Assembly (NCBI RefSeq): GCF_024343775.1
Contig: NZ_RJUF01000183.1
Location: forward strand, 42,386-106,385
DNA: 64,000 nt
From: Lacihabitans soyangensis
Lineage (GTDB): Bacteria > Bacteroidota > Bacteroidia > Cytophagales > Spirosomataceae
Direction of reading: 5' to 3'
Position numbers and translations under genes: made by a program. Positions 57,564 to 64,000 of this stretch are shown here, in pieces (position 1 is the stretch's first letter; every line of letters starts with the position of its first letter). The notes below the pieces were generated by a model. That model saw nothing but the letters and a program-made list of their open reading frames with translations. It had not been told where the DNA came from and did no database searches.

Positions 57564-60431
57564 TTAGTGGTTAGTTTCTAATAATTTCTCTATCAACATC
57601 ATGTTTTCGTGATTTTCATGAGAATGCCCAAGACGTAGGCTGAGTGCTTTCAGGGCTTTTTTGGCTTCTTCGTTTTGGATTGCTCCAACACGCTGAATCA
57701 TATAAGATAGCATTTTAGGCATTTTAGACTTTTCGGCCAATCCAATAGCTTTGCTAGGGTCAATTTCAGCCAGTGGCTCCGCGGCGTACCAAAGCATAAG
57801 TGGCATGTTGTGGTCTGTGGCATCCTCTTCATTTTGGGACAACGATTCCAACACATTCCAGCGTTTTGACGGTTCCAGACGCATTACACCAGAAGTCAAA
57901 TAGAGCCTTACCAAAGCAGATTTTTCAGTTTTAGCCAAAGATTCTAAGGCCACCAAGCTTTCGTCAGAAACGGTTTTTTTCTCTGTCAAAAATTGTATTG
58001 CCCAACTTCTGATGTTTTCATCAGCATGTGTTAGTAAATCTCTTAATTCGTTTTCTGAAATACCTTTTATTACTTGTAAAGTCCACAAAGCACGCAGTTT
58101 TCTCGTAACATCTGGGTTTTTGTTTAGAATATCTTTCAAAGCAGCGGTCACTGCATTATTTCCTCCTCTTTCTTGTAAAATAGTTCTCGCTTGACGCACA
58201 TAATATTCGTTTCTATGTAATTGATAATTAACCAACTCCATGTCTGTGGCTTTCCAAAGATTTACCTTAACAAACTTGTCGTTGTCATTTGTGATTTTGA
58301 AGATCCTTCCCATGGTTTTGTCGTGAACGTCAGGGTTGGAGCTGTGGCATTGGTTTTTATCATACCAATCGATAGCGTAAACTGAGCCGTTTTGGTCGTA
58401 TTTCATATTGAGCCATTGACTCCACGAGTCGTTCATGGCTAAGAAATCTTTTCGGTGTGATGCCACATACCCAGAGCCACTACGTGTAAGTTGGTCATTA
58501 TTGAGTTTTGCCCCATTGATGTTATTCATAAATATCGTGTTGCGGTATTCTTTAGGCCAAGAATCACCACCTAAGTAAATCATGGCTCCTGCATGTGCGT
58601 GTCCACCGCCTGTAGAAGCAGAACGGAAGTTGCCCGCATGTGGTCCTCGCTCGCCTACGTAATGTTTATGATCTGCGATGGTTTTGATTTCGTCGAAGGT
58701 ATATGGATTAAAACTTTTACCTGCCTGACGCTGATATCGAGCCCCTTGAATGACATGATACATGTGCGGAATCACACAAACAGTGATGAACGGATGCCCC
58801 CAATCGTTGAAATCTATGCCCCAAGGATTGCTCGTACCCTCGGCAAAAACCTCAAATTTATGCTCGGTTGGGTGGTATCGCCACACACCTGCGTTGATTT
58901 TTGTACGCTCGTTATCGGATGTACCAGGTTTACCCACTTTTGAATGTGTAAAAACACCGTGAACACCATAAAGCCAACCATCAGGCCCCCAACGGAGATT
59001 GTTGAGTACTTCATGTGTATCTTCCAATCCCCATCCGTCGAGAAGTTTTTGGGGTGGACCAAGTGGTTTATCGTTTTGCAAATTAGCTGGGATAAAGAGC
59101 AGATATGGGGCAGCACCTAACCAAACTCCACCCATGCCCACCTCTATGCCACTCACCAAGTTGAGGTTTTCCATGAAAATTTTCCGAGAATCAAGTATGC
59201 CGTCGCCATTTGTATCTTCAAAAATCAAAATGCGATCTCTACCTTCCCCTTCTTTCGCCGGAACAGGATAAGTGTGGCCTTCTACCACCCAAAGTCTTCC
59301 TCGGGCATCGATGGTAAAGCTAATTGGCCGAACGACATCTGGCTCTGCAGCGGCCAAAGTTATTTTAAATCCTTTTGGTGGAGTCATGGCTCTTGCGGCT
59401 TCTATACCTGAAAGTCCGGCGTTCAAAACTGGGTCGAGTGGTGGCAGAATTATGATGTCTTTTTGGAATAATTCATTTTCAAACTCTGGTCGTTCTGGAT
59501 AAAACAGAAAATTGTCAAAATTGATATGTGCCCACTTGTCGTTCGGAATGTACGGTATCTGCGAAATACCGGTTTCGTTATCTACAATTCGGATGAATAT
59601 ATTTTTTCCCAAATAAGCCTTCAGATTAGCTACTACGGGTTGTAGGGTGGCTCGTCCCTGACCCGTAGATTGGAAAATAACTTTATTGGTTTCGGCCAAA
59701 ACCAACTCCACCCTAGTGTCCACCAAAGCACCACCGGATACCAAAAAACTGGCAAAAGGATGCGTTATTTTGAAGGTTGTAGATTTTATAGTTCCGGTTA
59801 GTTTATAATTGGCTGTGCCACCGCTGCTAAGGAAATTTTTTCCTTCAGCTTCAATTTTCATGTCTTTTTCATGTAACGGGGAAGGAATTTCGCGAACAAT
59901 TGGATTTTTAAAAGCATCACCCGTGGAGGTCCAATCTTGAAGATTTTCAGACTCGAAATTGAGATTTAGTGGTTTGCCATTTTTCATCGGTACTTTGCCC
60001 ACAACTACTTTTGGTGCCAATGAACCCTCCACCACTTCAAACTTACCCACCATGCCCGCGGCCTTGTGGCCCGGAACAGTGCAGAAATAGGTGTCGTTAT
60101 TTTCTGCTACAAATGTGATGCTGGTGGTGGCACCTTTTTCAAATATGGTTTTACTTTTTATGCCCAATTTTTCCAACGAAATGTCGTGTGTCATTACTTC
60201 GCCATTTGTTATGGTTATTCGTACTTTCATGCCTTTGTTGGCTTTTAAGACTGGATTTCTTGTGCCGTTTTTGGCGAAATAACCCAACATGGTGGCTTCA
60301 AGGAAGTATTCTTTGTCTATTTTTGTGGTATCCTCGGAGGCATATTTCCTAGAGACAGAATTTTCAGTTTTTCCGAAAAACAAGAAAATAGAAATAGCAA
60401 ATAATGCAATGGTAATACGAAGAAAGGTCAT
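57564..60431 (-). CDS. Exported cupredoxin / beta-propeller dehydrogenase-like / HEAT-repeat protein
   Basis: A 955-residue protein, signal or anchor at about 4-20. Residues about 40-135 are a plastocyanin/azurin-like cupredoxin with all four type-1 copper ligands visible (His82, Cys117, His122, Met127; TYFCTVPGHKAAGM). A beta-sandwich domain spans about 150-320. Residues about 350-720 are a propeller of the PVC-type membrane-bound dehydrogenase class (ISFTIDARGRLWVVEGHTYP, FEDTNGDGILD, EGTSNPWGIDFNDWG). HEAT-like repeats fill 740-950. The C-terminal haem (CxxCH) domain often seen in the class is absent, so the copper domain may take over electron transfer. Substrate probably a sugar. Confidence 0.88.
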   Translation of the reverse strand: MTFLRITIALFAISIFLFFGKTENSVSRKYASEDTTKIDKEYFLEATMLGYFAKNGTRNPVLKANKGMKVRITITNGEVMTHDISLEKLGIKSKTIFEKGATTSITFVAENNDTYFCTVPGHKAAGMVGKFEVVEGSLAPKVVVGKVPMKNGKPLNLNFESENLQDWTSTGDAFKNPIVREIPSPLHEKDMKIEAEGKNFLSSGGTANYKLTGTIKSTTFKITHPFASFLVSGGALVDTRVELVLAETNKVIFQSTGQGRATLQPVVANLKAYLGKNIFIRIVDNETGISQIPYIPNDKWAHINFDNFLFYPERPEFENELFQKDIIILPPLDPVLNAGLSGIEAARAMTPPKGFKITLAAAEPDVVRPISFTIDARGRLWVVEGHTYPVPAKEGEGRDRILIFEDTNGDGILDSRKIFMENLNLVSGIEVGMGGVWLGAAPYLLFIPANLQNDKPLGPPQKLLDGWGLEDTHEVLNNLRWGPDGWLYGVHGVFTHSKVGKPGTSDNERTKINAGVWRYHPTEHKFEVFAEGTSNPWGIDFNDWGHPFITVCVIPHMYHVIQGARYQRQAGKSFNPYTFDEIKTIADHKHYVGERGPHAGNFRSASTGGGHAHAGAMIYLGGDSWPKEYRNTIFMNNINGAKLNNDQLTRSGSGYVASHRKDFLAMNDSWSQWLNMKYDQNGSVYAIDWYDKNQCHSSNPDVHDKTMGRIFKITNDNDKFVKVNLWKATDMELVNYQLHRNEYYVRQARTILQERGGNNAVTAALKDILNKNPDVTRKLRALWTLQVIKGISENELRDLLTHADENIRSWAIQFLTEKKTVSDESLVALESLAKTEKSALVRLYLTSGVMRLEPSKRWNVLESLSQNEEDATDHNMPLMLWYAAEPLAEIDPSKAIGLAEKSKMPKMLSYMIQRVGAIQNEEAKKALKALSLRLGHSHENHENMMLIEKLLETNH

Positions 60432-60505
60432 TTTTATGGTTTGGTTGAATTGTCAAATTTGATTTTGTTGAAAAAATAGAACTCAGTTTATTCTTGGTTC
60501 AAAAA

Positions 60506-61135
60506 TCACAACTCGGTGATATAAATATCTTTGAATTCCACCAAAGCTTTGCCGCCTCCATGAATTTGTAGGCCGATGAGACCCGATTGTGGAATGTTAG
60601 CATCTGGTTCGGTATAATCAACCGTTTGATGACCATTGATGTATAATCTTATTCTTCTTTTTTCAGCCCTTACCTCATAATCATTCCAGTCGTTTATCTT
60701 GATCCATTTCAGTACTTGGGCAGAGTCGGGCTTGGCTATGGTTTTGTTTCGCCTCGATTCGTCGTAGAGACTTGCCCAATAATCTTTGCCCCAATCAGCC
60801 TGATAACCAATCATTTCATTTGCAGGGTCTTCGGCTCGAACACTGCGAAATTGGATTCCTGAATTTATAAATCCTTCGCTTCCGGTAAGTTTTACTTTGA
60901 GTTTGAGTATAAAATTATCGTAAGTACGAGCAGTGCAAAGGAAGTCGTTCTGAGGAACTGTTTTTTCCAAAGAACCACCCACAATAGCTCCATTTTTTAT
61001 TTTCCACGTGTTTTTGATATCTCCTTGCCAGCCATTGAATGTTTTTCCGTCGAAAAGCGGAGTTGATTTTTGAGAAGTATGCACTACAAAACCACATAGT
61101 CCAAGGACTATTGTAGCTAGAACTAGTTTTTTCAT
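60506..61135 (-). CDS. Exported DUF1080 (3-keto-disaccharide hydrolase-type) protein
   Basis: A 209-residue protein with signal peptide (about 1-20) and one DUF1080 domain: LFDGKTFNGWQGD, WKIKNGAIVGGSLE, DNFILKLKVKLTGSEGFINSGIQFRS in parts, EMIGYQADWGKDYWASLYDESRRN, NDWNDYEVRAEKRRIRLYINGHQTVDYTE and GLIGLQIHGGGKALVEFKDIYI. The domain is linked to 3-keto-glycoside cleavage, and it lies 74 nt upstream, in transcription order, of the dehydrogenase-like gene at 57564, so the pair may act on the same sugar. Confidence 0.93.
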   Translation of the reverse strand: MKKLVLATIVLGLCGFVVHTSQKSTPLFDGKTFNGWQGDIKNTWKIKNGAIVGGSLEKTVPQNDFLCTARTYDNFILKLKVKLTGSEGFINSGIQFRSVRAEDPANEMIGYQADWGKDYWASLYDESRRNKTIAKPDSAQVLKWIKINDWNDYEVRAEKRRIRLYINGHQTVDYTEPDANIPQSGLIGLQIHGGGKALVEFKDIYITEL

Positions 61136-61263
61136 TTAAGGTTGAATTTAAAAAGGTGATTGTGAATCCCCTTTGTCTTGCTAAATTAATAAAAATTCTT
61201 AGAAAAACAAAGATAATTATCTTGTAGAATGTGATGTTTTAGCCGTAATGAATCAAAATGTTT

Positions 61264-62961
61264 TTAATAAATGTTAATCACATGATTAAAAGGCGTAAAG
61301 CCTGTAATATAAACAGTTGGAGCGTCCATAGCGGGCAATGCTCCTCTCAATTGCATGCCTTTGTGCTCTACTTTTCCCGGTCCAAAACTAATTTTATCCT
61401 CACCAATTTGGTATTCCCCTTTTTGACCCGAAAGTAGATAAGAATTTGACATTTTCTCAACACCATTAAAAGTGCCTCCTGGCCTAAAAATAAGTTCTAA
61501 CGATACTGGGACATTGTCGGTGCCACGCATTTCTATTTCTACTTCTATACCTTGTGGTTTTTCTATAATTTTGACTGTAGTTTCTAATTTCTGAATTTCG
61601 CTTTGTTTTCTTAGATTCCTCGGCATTTTCTCAAAATCTCCATCTGGGGAAATTTGATCCTTTTCAAATGGCTGATAGTAAGGTCCTTCTAGAGATTTTG
61701 TCATTATCCAAGTATCCCCTTGTTTCTCTATTTTTTCTGAATCAAACTGACCTTTACCGAAAAACGAACAAGCCACTCGCATAGCTTGAAGCACTGCATT
61801 TCCTTTGTGGAAAGTGAGCCAACTGGTGTTTTTTGAGAGAATGGTACAGTCCCAGTTTTCTCTTCTTATACGAACTAAACCTGAAAACGGAAAAGCCTTG
61901 GCATAGTTGGTCGGAAGAGCATGACTTGTCGGTAATTCTCGGCAAATTTGTGGGTTTTCGAGAAAATAACCCAAATATCCGGCGAGAGCTTGAGGTGAAT
62001 TGGTTTTCTCTATCAATCGGCAGACTTCGGCCATTTGGCCATTGTTGTCTAAAAGAGCCATGTAGCGGTAGTTTCCATAATAAACCGACATTTTGCCTAT
62101 AACGCCGCGGTCTTGTCTACTCGATCCTTCAGTAACCACCTCGCCGTTTGGATGAATATAATAGAGGGTCATTAACAGGTTTTTGCGGACATGGTCAAGC
62201 AGTACGGGCTTATTTAGCCCAATTGCAATGTCAATCAAAGCCCTATTTACGATGGGCGAATACACATGGGTGCTTTTTTCGGTGTATTGACCATCAGGAT
62301 CTATATCGATATGCTCAGCCAACCATTGTTCCGCACGATTTACCAGTCTTTTATCAGGGAAAATTTCATTGATTTTTACCAAAGCTGCAGTAACTACCCA
62401 GCGGTGGTTAGGCGTGTGTATTCCGCCAACTATCAATGCCTCAGCCGCATTTTTTATGAATTTTTCTAATAAAACCAATGTTTTTTCAGAGCCAGATAAG
62501 TTGGTTTTTTCAAGAAATTTATAAGCAGGAATGATATTCTCAAGTACAAAGGCAGTATCAGGTGTAGAGTGAAAATTGGTAGACAATAAGTCAATTGTAC
62601 CGTCAGGGTATTGGAATTTTAACAAAGCTTCTGCTGCTTGTTCAACCGTTAGTAATGTTTCTTTTGACTTATAAAAACTTGATTCAGGGCAATACATTAA
62701 CATACAAGCTCTGCCAATGTAACCTGCCGTAGAATGCGGATTTGGTATTTCAGCTGCGTCCATAAATGCATTAAAGTGCCTGTTTGAGCTATCAATTACT
62801 CTTGACTTTTTGAAATTGGACATTTGCTCATCGAGAATTTTTATCCATTCCAGAAGCCAAGCAGGTTTTGATTCGTTGTTTTTTGAAAAAACGGTAAATC
62901 CTAAAAATGGCAATGTGCAGATTGTTCCTAGGCTTGATTGAATAAATGATCGTCTTTGCAT
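61264..62961 (-). CDS. Tat-exported alpha/alpha-toroid protein (heparinase/lyase-like)
   Basis: A 565-residue protein with a twin-arginine signal (QRRSFIQSSLG then a hydrophobic stretch), counted from ATG 62961. Residues about 30-330 are helical, as in alpha/alpha-toroid polysaccharide lyases (GYIGRACMLMYCPE, HTPNHRWVVTAALV, YSPIVNRALIDIAIGL), followed by a beta-rich C-terminal part. HTPNHRW and an adjacent Tyr resemble the His/Tyr catalytic layout of such lyases. Specific family uncertain. A 128-nt gap separates it from the DUF1080 gene on the same strand. Confidence 0.7.
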   Translation of the reverse strand: MQRRSFIQSSLGTICTLPFLGFTVFSKNNESKPAWLLEWIKILDEQMSNFKKSRVIDSSNRHFNAFMDAAEIPNPHSTAGYIGRACMLMYCPESSFYKSKETLLTVEQAAEALLKFQYPDGTIDLLSTNFHSTPDTAFVLENIIPAYKFLEKTNLSGSEKTLVLLEKFIKNAAEALIVGGIHTPNHRWVVTAALVKINEIFPDKRLVNRAEQWLAEHIDIDPDGQYTEKSTHVYSPIVNRALIDIAIGLNKPVLLDHVRKNLLMTLYYIHPNGEVVTEGSSRQDRGVIGKMSVYYGNYRYMALLDNNGQMAEVCRLIEKTNSPQALAGYLGYFLENPQICRELPTSHALPTNYAKAFPFSGLVRIRRENWDCTILSKNTSWLTFHKGNAVLQAMRVACSFFGKGQFDSEKIEKQGDTWIMTKSLEGPYYQPFEKDQISPDGDFEKMPRNLRKQSEIQKLETTVKIIEKPQGIEVEIEMRGTDNVPVSLELIFRPGGTFNGVEKMSNSYLLSGQKGEYQIGEDKISFGPGKVEHKGMQLRGALPAMDAPTVYITGFTPFNHVINIY

Positions 62962-63154
62962 CGTAATTTTATAAGGTTTCAAGCATAATTGATAACAATA
63001 CAATTCTAGTGATTTTTTCTATTAAAACGTTAATGGTGAACAAGTTTCTTTGACTAAAACTTACAACTTCAGACAATTCAGGAAAAAGTACATGTCAGTT
63101 ATATTTTATAAAACTCTATTAGAAATAGCAGTTTCTTAAACCATTTTATCTTAT

Positions 63155-63364
63155 TATTTTTGACTTAATCATAAACATTATCCACGAAATCCTTCCTCAT
63201 TATATTCTTCCTTTTTAGTTTTTTAAAAGTTTATGCTCGACCATTTTTTGCAAAAGGGCAATATTGGATAAAGGCAATAATGGATCTTTTGGAGTCAGAA
63301 AAAAAACTTAAATACAGTTTATAACTTTTACCACCAATAACCGTAGTGTGAGTGGTTATTTTTA
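63155..63364 (+). ncRNA. Possible small RNA between a -7 element and a hairpin terminator
   Basis: In the 534-nt gap 62962-63495, TATTTTTG (63155-63162) fits the -7 consensus. About 170 nt later AATAACC (63336-63342) pairs with GGTTATT (63354-63360), followed by TTTT. No ORF longer than a dozen codons lies between. No -33 element is visible, so this is tentative. Nothing else was seen in the gap except the Hsp70 promoter. Confidence 0.3.
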
Positions 63365-63430
63365 ATTGTTTTCCGATATAAACTTTCCCACAAACCAATA
63401 ATTCCCTTCCCATTCCCCCCATTTTCTGCC

Positions 63431-63438
63431 TATATTTG
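63431..63438 (+). promoter_or_regulatory. -7 element for the Hsp70-family gene
   Basis: TATATTTG matches TAnnTTTG, 57 nt before the ATG at 63496. -33 not identified. Confidence 0.5.
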
Positions 63439-63495
63439 CAGCCCTTTTGTGGGATTTGCTCGGCAGAGTGGGTTCTTTTACTTCAATAGTTTTAC

Positions 63496-64000
63496 ATGCA
63501 AAAATACATCTACGGCATAGATTTCGGCACTTCCAACTCAGCTTTGGCCATTTTAGATACAGACACTCGTGAGGCTGTTAAACTTTTTACGGTACCGTCT
63601 CTTTTGTTTTTTCAGGAGCCCAAGGAACGTGGTCAGTTTACAAAAGTGGCTGTAGGCCAAGATGCCATTGATCAATATGTGCAGAATCGGATGAACGGCC
63701 GATTTATGAAGTCTATCAAGAAGGTTTTGCCTAACAAAAGCTTTGTAGATACCCGAATTGGTAACCGCATGTACAAAGCCGAGGACTTGGTGGCTTTGAT
63801 TTTGGTCCATCTCAAAAAACTGGCTGATGATTTTCTATCTGAAGATATAAAAACCGCAGTAATTGGTCGACCAGTGGTCTTTGATGAAGCCGCCGACAAG
63901 GATACCTTGGCCCAAATTAGGCTCGAAAAAGCCGCTAAAATTGCGGGTTTTGAAAAGATACATTTTCAGCTAGAACCCGTTGGGGCGGCCTATACGTATG
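63496..64000 (+). CDS. Hsp70/DnaK-family protein, 3'-truncated by window edge
   Basis: The visible 168 residues start MQKYIYGIDFGTSNSALAIL, the phosphate-1 loop of the actin/Hsp70 ATPase (IDFGTSNS), and include AVIGRPVVFDEAADKDT and FQLEPVGAAYTY, the usual G-R-P and E-P-x-A-A-x-x-Y motifs. The spacing suits the YegD-like Hsp70 subgroup rather than DnaK itself. The gene continues beyond the window. It reads straight through 64000 without a stop. Confidence 0.9.
   Translation, partial: MQKYIYGIDFGTSNSALAILDTDTREAVKLFTVPSLLFFQEPKERGQFTKVAVGQDAIDQYVQNRMNGRFMKSIKKVLPNKSFVDTRIGNRMYKAEDLVALILVHLKKLADDFLSEDIKTAVIGRPVVFDEAADKDTLAQIRLEKAAKIAGFEKIHFQLEPVGAAYTY

Overview
The window looks like a chromosome segment of a gliding-type member of the Bacteroidota, most likely Cytophagales. 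The signs are SusC/SusD pairs, a GldA-type ABC ATPase, DUF2490, DUF4395 and DUF1684 proteins, a BshB1 bacillithiol deacetylase, A-rich start regions without Shine-Dalgarno sequences, and repeated promoters with the Bacteroidota -7 element TAnnTTTG. Species cannot be named from the sequence.

Layout. 1-6.3 kb holds housekeeping and cell-wall genes (DUF4153 fragment, GH25 lysozyme, GH20 hexosaminidase, exported phosphodiesterase-like enzyme). 6.4-32.5 kb reads as one large sulfur-acquisition and thiol-redox region: a TonB-dependent receptor, an Rrf2-family regulator, BshB1, an exported formylglycine-generating enzyme, DUF4395, SusC/SusD, a Cys-type sulfatase, a TlpA-like redoxin, ChrA, peroxiredoxins, a YeiH-type exporter, a methionine-aminotransferase-like enzyme and a TauE/SafE permease. 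Five promoters in this region carry the same dyad, TCTAY-N7-RTAGA followed by YTA, placed where a repressor would sit. The adjacent Rrf2 protein is the natural candidate to bind it. Two TonB receptor genes here also share a riboswitch-like leader with a covarying closing stem and a downstream hairpin followed by a T-rich tract.

32.5-38.6 kb carries a two-component system and the operon gldA, RRM protein, DEAD-box helicase, thioredoxin-like protein. 39.3-46.8 kb holds a carbonic-anhydrase-like protein coupled to an SbtA-type permease, followed by a TerC, CusRS-like two-component system, SPFH lipoprotein and LRR protein region. Four promoters there have 11-bp-spaced TTCTAAT-type repeats ending exactly 10 nt before the -7 element, so the local OmpR-type regulator probably controls all four, including its own gene. 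47-49.2 kb has uxuA-kdgK for hexuronate use.

49.4-56.3 kb is the accessory part: tRNA-Val with an 18-nt internal segment repeated downstream, a KAP-type P-loop NTPase, an amidase, a lipoprotein, an FAD oxidoreductase, and a DUF559 endonuclease gene sitting between two 199-bp elements with long inverted-repeat ends. 56.3-63 kb is a minus-strand set of exported carbohydrate-type proteins (FG-GAP repeat protein, cupredoxin/beta-propeller/HEAT dehydrogenase-like protein, DUF1080, Tat-exported alpha/alpha-toroid protein). The window ends inside an Hsp70-family gene.

Two genes (second DUF2490 and the APC permease) are split by single-base frameshifts that could be real or sequencing errors. I saw no CRISPR array, no rRNA, and no recognisable transposase or phage genes.
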